Assembly (NCBI GenBank): GCA_026724425.1
Contig: JAIUCV010000568.1
Span: 478,025-542,024 of the forward strand
DNA from: Erythrophleum ivorense
Lineage: Eukaryota > Streptophyta > Magnoliopsida > Fabales > Fabaceae
DNA: 64,000 nt
Direction: 5' to 3'
The notes beneath the pieces are model-generated. The model made no database searches and had not been told where the DNA came from. It saw only the letters and a program-made list of their open reading frames with translations. Below are positions 23,990-36,759 of the stretch, in pieces. Position 1 is the stretch's first letter. Each line of letters opens with the position of its first letter. A program made the translations under genes and the position numbers.

Positions 23990-26590
23990 TTCTTTAAATA
24001 TTGAAAATATTACTATAAAGCATTATAGAGTTGAGGATAATCCACTAGTGTTGTGGCATAAATGATTAGATCATTTAAGAAAAGAATGAGTATATCAATT
24101 AAAAATGATATCTTCCCCACCTTAGATTTTAGAGACATGAAAATTTGTGTTGACTATAGTAAATTAACTAACACTAAAAAAAGGGCCCACCCATAGCTTA
24201 GGACTTTTAGAAATAATCCACACTAATATTAGCGACATTATCTCCTACAATATGTAGCAATAAATATTTTATCACATTTATTAATAATTTTTTCTAATGG
24301 TTATCTTTATTTGACATAAAAAAAATAGTGCAATTGAAAATTTTGAAGTTTTTTAAACTAAAGTTGAAAAAAGTAAAAAGCAAAAGTCGTCAAAATAATG
24401 AGATCTAACTAAGGTGATGAGTATTATAGTAAACTTGACATAACTGGGTAGCACATGGGTCCATTTGCCAAATAGTTACAAGAATGTGTGGCATTATTTG
24501 ATATATACCATGCCTAGTAATCTTAAACAAAATGGAATGGCAGAAAGGTGTAATTGCATCCATAAAGATATGATGAGAAGTATGATAAATAGAATAACTT
24601 GACAGAATATCTATAGAATGAAGCAATTAAAACCACCTTATATATCCTAAATAAAATTCCAAACAAAGCTATTCCTAAAACACCTTCTGAGCTTTGAACA
24701 GGTAGGAAACCTAGTTGAAACCATTTTAGAATTTAAGATTGTCTTACAGAAGTAAAAATATATAATCCTATTAAAAAAAGGCTAACCTTAGAATTAATCA
24801 TTGTTTCTTCATTAGGTATCCAGAACATACTAAGAAATACAAGTTCTATCATCCAAGGAGGGGTAATAAAAATAGCTAAATTTTTAAGATGGATGTTGTT
24901 GAAATTCACCATTATCTTAACAAAGAAGTGAGTGAAACTATCTTTATCTCTATTTCTTTACCTATATCATATGAGAATATTACACATGACCTGTTGACAA
25001 GATAGAGCTAGAAATACAATCTTTGACAACTTTTACATTTACTTTGGTAAAAATAATTATGATATTGGACATGTTGTTAACCTTGCTATACACCAAAATG
25101 TTGTAATTTCTCCCTAATCAAATGAATGTATGAAAGCCATGAATGAATAGATCTTGCGTGTGACAAGAAATATTATCTAAAAATTTGTTGAATTTTTTAC
25201 AGGACGTAAAGCTATTAAGTGCAAAAGAGTTTATAAAACTAAAAAGGACTAAAAGGGTAAAATTGAATATTTCAAAACTAGGTGAATGGTTAAAGTTTCA
25301 CTAAAGGGAGGGAATTGATTACACATAAACTTTTGGTACAGGACAAAGAACTCAATGCATAAATATTCCTAAGCATTCATCTAAAAAATTCAAACAAGGG
25401 TTGTAAAGGGCTAATAACATACTATATGAAAGGTTAAAATTTTAAACCATTCCTTGAACTCTGGGAAGTGAATAATCAAGTTATTTTCTGAAAAAAAAAA
25501 AGAAAGATTTTATGACTTTTGAGTTAGCAAGGGAAGCACAAGAAGGAGGTTTATTCAAGATGCTAAGAATACATGTTTGTCTACCAAGAAAATCTAATAA
25601 TACTAAGTGTGATAATATCAAGTGTCCAAAATTATAATACTAAGTGCATTGATGCTATAAGATAATATGATTCTTTTAGATTAACCATGGCCTTGGTGGC
25701 TTATTCTAATATAGAGTTACATCATACGAATGTCAGAATTTTTAGGAAAGTAAGAGAAAACATTCATTTTGTAGGTTGTGAAAGTATATTTATGACTTAA
25801 AAAAGCTTCCCTTTAGTGGTATCTAATATTTGGTGATGTGGTGACTTTTCTAGGTTTTGTATGAAGACAAAATTGATCAATGTATATATCTTAAGATTAG
25901 TGAGAGCAAGTTTACTTTCATTCTTTTATACGTTGATGATATCCTACTATTAGTATCGACATTGGATTACTAGGTAAGACTAAACAAATATTGCCTAAAA
26001 TCTTTGATATAAAGGATTTAGGAGAGGCCTCATTTATTTTAGGGATTGAAATTTACAAGGGTGGATCTTGTTGTTTACTAAGCTTGTTTCACGAGGCCTA
26101 CATTAATTATATCCTTAAAAAGTTTAGTATAAGTCGCTGATGTTTCTATTGTGAAGGGTGATAAATTTAGCAAAGATGAATATTCCAAAAATGAACTTGA
26201 AAGTCATAATCAAATGATGAACATATCTTATGATAGTGTGGTGGGAAGTTTCATACATGCTCAAGTTTGCACTAAACCTAACATTACCTATATAGTGGGA
26301 ATTTTATTTATTTTCCAATAATAAAGTTAGTACATTTTTGCTTAAAGTAATTAAAATATGTCTTCTAGGTTGCTGATTCTATTGTGATAATAGACCTATA
26401 ATATTTTTCACAAAGAATAATTAAACATCTAGCGGGTCAAAATATCTTGAGCTGAAGCACCTAACAATTAAAGATTTTGTAAAAATCAAAGATATTTTAA
26501 TTGAGCATATTGATACTAAATACACGTTAGTCAACCCATTAACCAAGGGTTTGAGACCTATATCCATTAAAGGACCTATGGAAAAATAGG
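23990..26590 (+). pseudogene. Copia D pol remnants
   Basis: Stop-ridden pol. In order: an integrase zinc-finger start LWHK near 24,055; integrase core phrase GLLEIIHTNIS near 24,205; TMPSNLKQNGMAERCN near 24,510, which is the EQNG-containing integrase end with E changed to K; RT near 25,960-26,110 with GLLGKTKQILPKIFDIKDLGEASFILGIEIYKGG split by few errors; and RNase H near 26,370-26,580. It lies parallel to copia E (53,550-56,285), which is better preserved. No product expected. Confidence 0.75.
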
Positions 26591-27433
26591 CATATTGAGT
26601 TCTTTTAATGTATTTGGTTTGTGGAAGTGATATTGTTTTGGTCTTGGATTGATCATTTTAAACCTTTTCATTATTGGTGTTTTGGATGTGTTGTCGAAAT
26701 TTTGATATAAGGCATTGATAATTATTAATGGCACATATGATTGATTTTGGATCCATGTTTGTCATGCATTTAAAGTAAATATATGAATTATGATTTAAGT
26801 GCCTGAAATTTGTTTGTGATAAAATCTATTGTAATGTCTAAAACCCAACATTAGTTTTAAACATGTTCTTGTTGCCTCAAAGTGGATATCATGTTGGAAG
26901 TATGAGGCAACTTAGCTTAATTGTTAAGTTTAGAGAATTTTCACTAGCCTATTTACTTTAAAGCATGTTTTAAAGGAAAATTCTATAAACTTTGAGATTA
27001 GGTGCCAAGTCTCAAGGGATTTTGAGTTGTCTTAAATATAAGCACCATGTTGAATATGAAAGATAACAATGAATTTCTCTTAGTTCAAATATGTTAAAGA
27101 AAAATTGGTAGACTGACAATGGATGTAACATGTTAGCAAATCATACCTTGATGCTATACTTCCTACTACATTACACGATTCACGTCGATAGTGTTGGAAA
27201 AATGTTTGTGACCATGGATAGGTATTGTTTTAAAAAAAAGAATATAATGGTTGTCATAATTCAACATTATTTGATATTATTGAATTGAGTTAGTTGAAAG
27301 TGTTGTCTATGAATCGTAATTTAAAAAAAAATAGTGGCCACATACCTTTTGTTTGTCTGTTTAGCTTGAGAGTCATTTTATAAAATTTTGTAAAATTCGT
27401 AAAGTCATAATTAATGTTGCCCAACTGGAAGAA

Positions 27434-27861
27434 TGTAAGAATTTTATGAACCTTCATTAATTATATTTTTGTGTTTTAATAAAAATGAGCTATTATTTAT
27501 ATGATCCACATTGGATGATGATAATAGGCCCAATTACATTAGTGATTAATTTTGTGAGTTGTGCACTTCTATTAGTTGGTGTGAATAGGTGGTACAACAT
27601 AGACCTTTACTCTACGAGGCCCATGATAGGTGAGCTTTTGGGATTACCACAATAGAATGGCTAAGTCCCCTCTCCACTTCTTATAAATATTGAGAGAACA
27701 TAATCTCTTACACACCCCTTCAAATAATCACCTTTTATGAGGAAGCTGGAGAGAAGGACTTGGTTCAAGTTGTTATCAATCTTATTATGGTAAATACCAG
27801 CACTTCCGCTTAATATTATTAAGATATTTTGATTTCATATGATTAATTAATTTAGCTTATA
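27434..27861 (+). repeat. 3' LTR of copia D
   Basis: 428 bp from TGTAAGAATTTTATGAACC to ATTAATTTAGCTTATA. It is preceded by AACTGGAAGAA, a decayed polypurine tract. It matches the reverse complement of the copia A LTRs. The terminal CA has mutated to TA. Confidence 0.8.
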
Positions 27862-28518
27862 GGTTTTGCTTCCAAAATCTCTTAAATTTTAATTTCTTAT
27901 CATTTTCATTTGCACCTCTTCATGGTTTATTGATTTTAGATCTGAAGGTGAAGGTGGGTTCTTCTCACTTATCACTAATTGTTTCTTTTCTAATCGTATA
28001 ATTTCTCACTCATTCTTTATATAGATATTATATGGTGCATGTATGGCTTCTTACAACACTTTGCAAAAGTTCTTTTTTTTTTAATATTATCAATATTGTA
28101 TATTTGAATGTAATAATTAATTAGCTACTCCTTCTCTGCCGCATCATGCTTTATTTAAAATCAACGATATTGGATATTTGTGTTTTTTCATATTTGACCC
28201 TCCATTTTCAGATCATTTATTCTCCTTTATCTTTTTCATCTCTACTCTCCTTTTCAAGGTTTTGATTCCTCCCTGCTAAGATGGTAAGCACTGAGATGAC
28301 AAGTATTCATAAACAAGTATACCAACTTGACAAGTGATGAAAGAAAAAGGAAAATCGAACTTATGTAGGATATAGTCAAGATATTTTTTCTTTAGCATGC
28401 TATATGGGATATAATCACCTTTCGGTGAGTGCTACTTTCTGTGTCCAGCTTCATACTATAGAGTATTCGGAGGCTTTTGTGGGCACATGATATTTATTGC
28501 AGCTAAAAGTAAAGTAGA
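27862..28518. other. AT-rich spacer without identified feature
   Basis: Unique-looking sequence between copia D and the MITE. The target site of copia D would be at its left edge, but without a 5' LTR it cannot be checked. No supported gene. Confidence 0.4.
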
Positions 28519-28822
28519 GTAAATTATATATATTTTCTTGAATTTTATTGAAATTACACAGATCTTTTCTTTATTTTCAAAATATACATGAATTTTTTCC
28601 CCAAAAAAATTACTTTACACTTTAGTTCAATTTTAAATTTTTAACTAAGATACCCTCTATTTAAATTTTTAAATTTTGTATTCAGATTAATTCAAGGTAT
28701 TTTAGTCAAAATTTTTTAAATTAGACTAAAATATAAACTAACTTTTTGATTTGTATATATTTTGAAAATTAAAAAAATTTGTGTAATTTCAACAAGACTC
28801 GGGGGAGTTATATATAATTTGC
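28519..28822. mobile_element. Palindromic AT-rich MITE-like element, copy 2
   Basis: 304 bp. The left end reads GTAAATTATATATATTTTCT and the right end is its near reverse complement (AGTTATATATAATTTGC). Further in, TTGAAATTACACAGATC is answered by TTTGTGTAATTTCAACAAG. The central part has AAGATACCCTCTATTT paired with AAGGTATTTTAGTC. It is the same family as 1,484-1,813 and 58,776-59,095, and resembles one unit of the 41,071-43,351 array. Confidence 0.7.
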
Positions 28823-29562
28823 TTAATAAATTAAACTATGCAATCTTCCTCAACAAACTCATTTAACTATTGTTCACAGAGTAACTAATTGTCCGCCTAC
28901 CATCTCATTTTGAATGGAAAAATGTCCATTAATTCAAACTTTCATGATGCTGCTTGGAAGCAATCACAAAACTGATTTCCTAATTTATAAACGGTTACAT
29001 ACTTTTGGGATATAAATGTAGCAAATATTTCCTTTCTCTTAGACTTAAGAAGCTATTTATTATTTGGCAAATGAAATTAACAAGCTTGCCCAAATGTTGG
29101 TCGCAGCATGTCGATCTCCTTCCACGATTGATTTTGGCTGAGCAATCATTGATTTTGGTCATTACCGATCCATGTGCGTTTTGGTCTCTTTTGTCACATA
29201 AAATTGTAAACTTATCTTGACTTTATTCACATAGGACGATGCTGCCGTTAGTTATGTTAATTGTTTCTGACAAAGAAAGACATTAAATCAATTATTGAAG
29301 ATTGAAGATAAAATTGAAATGAAAAATAATTGAAGAATTAAAGTAAAACCTGATACAAATTGAGAAACAAAAAATAAACTTTAGCCTTCATAAGATCTGT
29401 TTTTTTAATTTTTACTTCTTATTAACAAGTAATTATTAAATAAGCATTGACTTTAATATATCATATAAATTTTTTTGGTCATTCTTATATCAATTTGTAT
29501 CGTTTGAATTTGGTTGATATCTCATACTGTCTTTTTCTTATTTTGGTGTTACATGAAGCCCA
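28823..29562. other. Spacer without identified gene
   Basis: Contains a 71-codon plus-strand open frame at 29,005-29,220 with no recognisable motif and no supporting splice or promoter signal. The last three bases (CCA, 29,560-29,562) are the left target duplication of the CACTA element. Confidence 0.4.
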
Positions 29563-29574
29563 CACTACAAAAAA

Positions 29575-30142
29575 AATAGGCTCTAACGTCGGTTAAACAA
29601 AGCATCTAACGTCAGTTATGACCGACGTTAGGTTGACTAACGACGGTTAAAAAAATCGACATTAGAGGCAGCGTGGAGAACCCTACTAACGACGGTTATA
29701 TCAACCGTTGGAACAACTGACGTTAGAATCTAATGTCGGTTAGAACTGACGTTAAGCAATGGAATAGGATATGTTGTGTTTGTAAACTAACGTCGGTTGT
29801 AACTGACGTTAGAGATCATGTCGGTTATAAACGACGTTAGATGAAGAAACTTAACGTCAGTTGTAATCGACGTTAAACTCAGGGAATTTATAAACATACT
29901 AACGTTAGTTATAACCGACGTTAGATTTTTACCTTTAACGTCAATTACGACTGACGTTAACATCTTGCAATGGTGAATGTTACTAACGTCGGTTATAACC
30001 GACGTTAGATTTTTACCTTTAACGTCAATTACGACTGACGTTAACATCATGCAATGGTGAATGTACTGACGTCGGTCTTAACCGACGTTAGTTTTCTATT
30101 GAAAGTATCTTTGCATGGCGTTAGTTATGACCGACGTTAGGC
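29575..30142. repeat. Left subterminal palindrome array of the CACTA element
   Basis: About eleven imperfect palindromes of the form AACGTCGGTTATAACCGACG, separated by AT-rich spacers of 20-50 bases. Two spacer-plus-palindrome units at 29,915-29,998 and 29,999-30,082 are an almost exact 84-bp tandem duplication. Such arrays are where the element's second protein binds in En/Spm. An 87-codon minus-strand frame across them is an artefact of the repeats. Confidence 0.85.
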
Positions 30143-30481
30143 GACAGAAAATTCATTTTTTAATTTGATTTTATTTCTTTTATATCTTGCTATTTTCCTT
30201 TTGCCCTGCTATTCTTTGATATATGTAAAGAAATTGAACATTCACATGAAATTAAATTTTAAATTAATTTGCTATATAAAAAAGATTTAAATTTAATAAC
30301 TATCTATTTATATCATCTTCATAAAAGTTTCACCGTACAAAAGTATTACAGTACAAAAGTATTACCATACATTAACTAAATAAGATAAACGCAAGGCAAC
30401 TATTAAGCCTTAAAGTTGTCATCCAAAAAAGGCTTTAAACATGCCACAGAACAAAATAAATTCAACAAAATCCAAAACGCC
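30143..30481. other. CACTA internal AT-rich sequence
   Basis: Between the subterminal repeats and the last exon of the Transposase_24-like gene. It should hold the 3' untranslated end of that gene. It contains a tandem duplicated GTACAAAAGTATTA phrase at 30,334-30,364. Confidence 0.4.
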
Positions 30482-31049
30482 TCATGGATCATGACTTGCA
30501 CCAGATGATCGTCGACCAGGGGCAGGTGAGGCTTCTGTACTACCAACATCAGGTGGCTGCATGAAAAAAATACAAAAATTACATTTACTCAAAGCCTTTT
30601 TAATATAGTAATTTAATAATTACACAAGTTAACATTTATATTACTTGTGAATGAGACGCCCTAGCAACGCGAGAAATGTCTAGTGGTAGCTCCATTCCCA
30701 ATTTTTCTACTAAATACTTAAATATGCCATTCATTCGAGCTTGCTCATGAGCTAATTGAGCTTGTTCCATTGCACGCTCTTCCTCTATGGTTTTTAGTCG
30801 TTCCTCCATTGTTGCCAATTTATTCTTTAAAGTTATCACTTCATCACCTGAGTTCCCTACTGCAAAACTCATAGGCACACTATTAAATCGACGAACAGGT
30901 AATCCAAATATCTTAGAAGGGCATGGACCCAACCCCAAGCCGCGTACTCGTCCAGAATGCTCTTTTCCAAGCACTTGACCAAGTGGATCATCTGATGAAA
31001 CAAGTGGTGAAGTCTCAGTTTCTTGACTGAGCCTCTGTAAAATTTCTTC
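30482..31049 (-). pseudogene. Ptta/En/Spm (Transposase_24-like) protein, C-terminal exons only
   Basis: Two joined minus-strand exons: 30,645-31,049 (acceptor TATGTAG, donor CAA|GTAATA) and 30,482-30,556 (acceptor TTTCATGCAG, stop TGA). The frame is open through both. The first carries DPLGQVLGKEHSGRVRGLG, matching the C-terminal end of plant Ptta/En/Spm transposases, and then a coiled-coil-like run (LKNKLATMEERLKTIEEER). The last exon reads SPAPGRRSSGASHDP, a common ending for these proteins. The upstream exons expected to hold the domain core are not visible between 31,050 and 32,641. The gene therefore appears truncated, or its 5' exons are too diverged to see. It may also be spliced to the transposase transcript. 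Confidence 0.7.
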
Positions 31050-32641
31050 CTACATATCAAAACAATAAATGATCATATAAGAGACAATGTAATAACTACC
31101 AGAAAGTAGGAGCAGAATAGTCAAAGTGACCACAATATGCAGGGAGACAAAACTACCAGTTCCAGAATAAAAAGAACAGATGTAGAAAGTAACTCATACT
31201 AATCAATAGCACAAAATATTCCTAATTGAAGTATATAAAAATGAATTTAATTAACTTGTGCATGGTCAAGGGCCTCAAGGCTTCAACAGATGTGCCAATA
31301 ATTAATAGAGTAATGGGCATTCACATTGGAGTTCTGCCTTCTCACACTATTTTCTGAAACTTAGAAGTCACTACTTAATACTACAAAAATAATGCACAAT
31401 ATAAATCATGGCAATGTGCTAAGAGATGCATCATCCATGTATGACAGATAATAATCTATAAAGCTAAAATCAGTGCAACACCAAAAAGAAACTTTTTCCT
31501 ATCTGTCATAAAAGAACGTGGGTTTCATATTCAAACTATTAATCATCAACTGCAAACATTAATCCCCAAAAAGAAAAAAATGTAATAGGCTTCTACTAAA
31601 GTAGCTTCACCAGATGTATATAATCGAAACTTATAAGTAATTACAAACATCTAACTAATTGTTATAAAAGGTATCAATTTTTACTAATTTAGATGCATTA
31701 CTTATTAATTCATAAAGAATTAATCAGAAAGCACTAATTTACCCCCATAAAAAATTGAACACCAGCAGGGATGAATATATGCAATTTCATTGCAGACAGT
31801 AGCAAATAAATGAGGTGAGTTGATGTCTTGGTTAAGTATGACTCCAAGTCCTGTTTCATTGTGAAGAAGCAATAAACGTTGTGGATAAAATCTAATTCAA
31901 GTTATATCTGTAGTCCACACGCTTTTTAGTAGGGAATTATCTCTCATCCCTGTTTAAGTTTGGTATCCTTTCTGAATCTCATTATCACTTATTTTTCAAT
32001 CAGCACTACACCCCTCCATTCAAATGTTGCATTGGAAATTTTAAGTGCAGATTCTGTTATATCCAAAAACCTCTTATATATAAGAGAGAATAACACACTG
32101 AATATGAAGCACATATAAATAAGTTTCATTACACTCTACCTGTTATGTTATAACAAGTGACATAAAGGTAGATTAAGAACTCTTCTCTTGACAATATGAA
32201 ATAGATTGGACTTTCTTCTCAAACAACAATAAATTCTGAATCCTTATTTATGTCCTTTAGATATAGGAGTTTTCTTTCTTTAAAAAAAAAAACTGTCACT
32301 TAGATATATTAATTGTTTTACCGATGAATCTATAAGTTTTGAGACAAAATATTAGGAATTTGCTTGCTAGATTTGTTTAGTCTAACATTATAGTTATTTC
32401 ACAACATCTGAACAAACTAACTAATAAACCTGGTGGACTAATAAGTACTATCTCAAAGTACAGGAGAGAAATACAAGGTAGTTTTGGTAATTCATTTGTT
32501 TTTTTGAAGTGGGTGCAAAAAATAATATATATTGAGTAGGTAAGTGACATTGGCATCATAATATAATATTTTTATAACTATTACATCATGTCTCATTACT
32601 AATGTGGATCCCAAAAGTAGCAAATCCAACGAAACAGAAAT
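31050..32641. other. CACTA interior between the two genes
   Basis: AT-rich, stop-rich in all frames, without recognisable exons. A CACTAC sequence preceded by AGT at 31,366-31,374 is discussed as a rejected left-terminus candidate. It could be a long intron or the eroded 5' part of the Transposase_24-like gene. Confidence 0.4.
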
Positions 32642-35600
32642 TCAACTTATTGCATCTGAGACTATAGTTGTAGTATCATCCTTATCAACCTGAAATAGTT
32701 CACATGTTAGCTTGATCATATCACTTCAATATATTAACTTAAATACAAACTTTAACAAAATAAGTCTCACATATTCTTTGAACCAATTGGCAAAATTTTT
32801 TGTGACATGTTTGTCAATTGCCACAGCAGATCTAGTATGACGACGAAGCCTGGCCTTCACATCATCTCTATATTGTCTATAAGGAAAAAATTGCTAGTAT
32901 CAAAGACTAACATCATGTTTGAAACCAAAAAAGAACTGTCAAGTACTTACTGAACAAACTCTTCAATTGCTTTACAATTGAACAAGACACAACGATGTGC
33001 TTGGATCTTTTCAATAGGAGTGAGTTGAACTTCTGATATGCCTCCTATAGGATGACCAACTAGTGGAAACATGCATGCTTCAGAGCAACCAAGAACTACA
33101 TGGTCATCATTGCGACTCAGCCTATTAAACCTTGTTTCGATGTCTTGTAAATATCTTGAACAGAAGGTTAATATTTCCTCACAAAGGTAGCTTTCAGCAA
33201 TAGAACCTTCTGCTGCTGCCTTATTTCTTACATATGACTTACAGTGTCCAAGGTACCTATATGGGATGAACAAGCCAACATACATATAATCAAGCAATTG
33301 AAAATAGCATTTGACAACTAAACAAAGAATAAAAGATTACCTTTCTATAGGATACATCCATCGATAATGAACTGGGCCACCAAGTTTTGCTTCATCTACC
33401 AAATGAACTACCAAGTGCACCATCACTGTGAAGAAAGATGGTGGGAATAACATCTCCATCTGACAAAGAGTGATCACTATTTCATCTTGAAGTTTGTCAA
33501 GATCCTTCACATCCAACACATGGGAGCATAATTTTCTAAAGAATAAACAAAGCTTTAGCACAACTGTGGTAACTTTAGGATCCATCTGCACATTTCGTAA
33601 TGCTACTGGAAGTAACTACTCTATAAGTACATGAGAATCATGACTTTTTAGGCCTGAGATTTTACGATGTTTTATGTCAATACATCTAGAAATGTTTGAT
33701 GCATAACCATCTGGCATTGTCACATCTTTAAGTGTTTGAAAGAAAATATCTTTTTGAGAATGTGTCATCGTGAAACATGCAGGTCTAAATTTACCATTTG
33801 CATCTGGCCATAACTCAGGCCTTACTCCTAAACGTTCTAAATCCTTCCGAGCATTCAAGTTGTCTTTTGACTTTCCAACCTCATTTAACAAAGTGTACAA
33901 GACATTGTCACAAACATTTTTTTCAATATGCATTACGTCTAAATTATGGCACAACTTATTGTTAACCCAATATGGCAACTGGAAAAATATACTTCTTTTT
34001 CTCCACTGTTGGCTATCAAGTTCATTATCCCTCTCATGAGGTCTTTTCCTTCTTAAATCAAAGGCTGGATTTTTACCAAATGTGACAGTAACACGTTGCA
34101 ATTGAGAGTTTATCATATCACCAGTTAATAGAATTGGTGGTTTGCGTCTCTCTACAGTCCCATCAAAACAATTTCGATTGAATCTATATCTATGTTGGGG
34201 CGGTAAAAATCTACGATGACCTATGAAACACCACTTCTTACCATTGGTAAGCCTATAAGGCTCTTGATCAAAATTACATGATGGACATGCTAACCCAGTA
34301 TAGGTATTCCATCTAGACAAATTTCCCAAGCCTGGGAAATCACTTATGGTCCATAATAATGTTGCTCGCATATTGAACATTTGATTTGTCGAAGCATCGA
34401 GTGTATTTATGCCATCAACCCACAAGTCACTCAGTTCTTTAATTAGTGGCTGTAAGTAGACATCAATGTCATTTCCAGGCATTCTTTTCCCAGGTATGAT
34501 CATAGACAATATGAAAGAGGTTTGTTTCATACACATCCATGGTGGAAAGTTGTATGGAATCAAAATCACAGGCCAAATACTATGATTGGTGCTCATTATC
34601 CCAAAAGGATTGAAACCATCACTTGCCAAGCCAAGTCTAACATTTCTAGGATCTGCAGCAAATTCAGGGTATCTAGCATCAAATGACTTCCAAGCCTCAC
34701 CGTCTCTTGGGTGTCTAAGTAAGCCATCTGTATTTTGGTTTGTTGTATGCCATCTCATATGTTCAGCTGTTTTAGATGACATAAATAATCTTTGCAATCT
34801 TGGTACAAGTGGAAAGTAACGCAAAACCTTTGTAGGCTTATTTTTCCATTTCTTATGTCCACTGGAGTCATCATTATTAGCCACCCTTGCATTGGTCTTC
34901 CATCTAGAGGTATTACAACTTTCACATTTGTCACGCTTAGCATCCTCGCCCCAGTATAACATGCAATCATTTGGACAAGCATGAATTTTTTTATAATTAA
35001 GACCTAGCTTATTTATGATCTTTTTGGCATCATAAAAAGAATCTGGAAGCTTTGCATTTTCAAATGCATCCTTCAACAGTTCTAAAATCATGTCCATTGC
35101 TTTATCACTCGCCCGGCATAAACACTTGATATGATAAAGCTTCACCAAAAATGAAAGTTTTGAATACTTCGTACACCCTTCATACAATTCTTGGCTCTCA
35201 TCATTGATTAAGGTGGCAAAGTTATGAGATTCTTCATTAAACCCAGTATTGGAATCTATTTGTGCTTCAGTAGTACAAGGTTGGGATGGCATATGTTCAT
35301 AGATGTTTCCCTCTCTAGAGATCCCAAAGGCATCATGTAACAAATCTTGCATATCCCTTCCTGTTTGCTCAACTTGTTGTATTATGGGAGAACTAGAACC
35401 ATCCTCCTCCTCAGGCAGTTCTCCATGCCTAATCCATGTAGTATATCCTAAGGGAAAACCATTGCATATCAAATGATCAAAGATAATATCCCTTGAGAAG
35501 CATTTTTTAAAACCACAAGAACGACATGGGCATTTTACAACTCCTTTTGCATTAGGCCTAGAGAATGCAAAATCAAGAAAGCTTTCCACCCCAGTGACAT

Positions 35601-35646
35601 ATTCAAGTGAAGTTCGTGGCTTATTAATCTAACTTTTATCCAACAT
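32642..35646 (-). pseudogene. TNP2-like CACTA transposase with two nonsense codons
   Basis: The transposase that would cut and rejoin the element ends. Exons on the minus strand: 35,646-33,341, 33,256-32,951, 32,876-32,771 and 32,689-32,642. All three introns (84, 74 and 81 bp) have GT-AG ends and keep frame, giving 921 codons plus stop. The N-terminus (LDKS.INKPRTSLEYVTGV) is the Transpos_assoc domain with its CPCRSC and CGF cysteines. LASDGFNPFGIMSTNHSIWP and WTISDFPGLGNLSRWNTYTG are Transposase_21 signatures. PPSFFTVMVHLVVHLVDEA and MYPIERYLGHCKSYVRNKA are DUF4218. Codon 6 is TAG (35,629-35,631), where family members have Trp; codon 677 is TAG (33,616-33,618), where Gln is usual. Translation could begin after the first stop, but the second removes DUF4218. 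Otherwise it is well preserved, so inactivation looks recent. Confidence 0.9.
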
Positions 35647-35789
35647 GACACCTACATATTTATAGAAATAATTAAGACAATAAAAATGTATATTAACTCA
35701 TTTTATTATCTAATTTTTAACTAAATTATTGAAGGGGCATATTTTTAAAAAAATTATTTGACAGTTTCAGACATTAAGGACACACTAGT

Positions 35790-36003
35790 GTGACAATTAA
35801 AAGGAAAGATCCATTTTGCACAGCTCTAAAAAAATCTACAAACTTGACTATAAGTGGAAAACCAACAAAAATTGAACATGTGAACAACACCAAAATCAGT
35901 AAATTTGTACATCTAAATGAGTTCCAAAAATCATGAAAATTTTATATGTTAAACTACACATATACATTAATATCATGCTAAAATTTCATATCAAGATCAT
36001 GTT
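35790..36003. repeat. Direct repeat within the CACTA element, copy 1
   Basis: About 214 bp from GTGACAATTAAAAGG to CAAGATCATG. A diverged second copy lies at 36,529-36,759 in the same orientation. Shared phrases include CCACAAA/CTACAAA followed by ACTTTAAGT-like sequence, AATTGAACATGTG, and AAATGAGTT.CAAAAATCATG. It is non-coding. Confidence 0.7.
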
Positions 36004-36528
36004 TGTATTACTTGCAGTAAGTTCATGAAGTTATGGTTCAACAAAAAATTCAACAGAAATAGGACAAATTGAACTTAACTTGAGAATCAAGAAATTTAAT
36101 CATCCAAGATGCCTTTAAAAATAAGAAAAAATAAGCATCAATAAAATAGACATACAGATGAACATATACTCCAAAAATCTCAGCAAAATTCAACTCCCAA
36201 AATTCCTAGTAAATCAATTTGCTCAATTTTGACACAATGTTAAACCATGTATGGTTCTCAATCAAGAAGTCATAGGTAATGAAATCAAAACCTCAAATCA
36301 ATTTTTCTCAGTATCAAAGACATATCAAAGAACATGTATTTACTAAAATTCAGCTCAAAATGCCACATGGATGAGTACAGGAAAATCAAAAAATTAACTA
36401 ACATAATTAGAAAAATAGCAAAACAGAACATCTATACAACCTACTGAATTAATTGCTTTAACCTAAGAAACTGAACTCAAAAATTCACCAAAATTTTACA
36501 GAACATACTTAACATATATACAAACAAT
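36004..36528. other. CACTA interior, promoter side of the transposase
   Basis: Stop-rich sequence between the two direct repeats, upstream of the minus-strand transposase. It would be expected to contain its 5' untranslated region or promoter, but no specific element can be pointed to. Confidence 0.4.
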
Positions 36529-36759
36529 GTGACAAAAATTCAAAGTAAGATCAATCCTGCACAGCTTTAGAAAAATCCACAAAATTTACTTTAAGTAAAA
36601 AACCAATGAAAATTGAACGTGTAAACAACATCCAAAAATGAATATATTTGTACGCCTAAATGAGTTACAAAAATCATGAAAATTGTATATATTAGACTAC
36701 ACATACACACTAACAACATACATTAACATTGTGTTCAAATTTTAGATCAAGATCATGTT
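36529..36759. repeat. Direct repeat within the CACTA element, copy 2
   Basis: Second copy of 35,790-36,003, about 740 bp away. It ends exactly where the internal right-terminus-like sequence (36,760-36,828) begins. Confidence 0.7.

Larger units (their letters stand above)
22901..27861 (+). mobile_element. Copia D: 5'-truncated copia element
   Basis: Plus-strand relative of copia A. From about 22,930 it matches the reverse complement of about 10,000 and below: phrases TTTACTTGCATGTATAAATT and CATCATATAAGAGTCTGCTTACTTTA. The tandem repeat region (23,339-23,854), pol remnants, post-pol spacer (26,600-27,433) and 3' LTR (27,434-27,861) follow in order. No 5' LTR or primer site is visible upstream, so the 5' end is deleted or diverged. 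The exact left border is uncertain. Confidence 0.75.

Noticed and set aside
29787..30050. An 87-codon minus-strand frame with LTSVVIDV repeats
   Set aside because: It is the translation of the CACTA subterminal palindromes and has no independent coding evidence.
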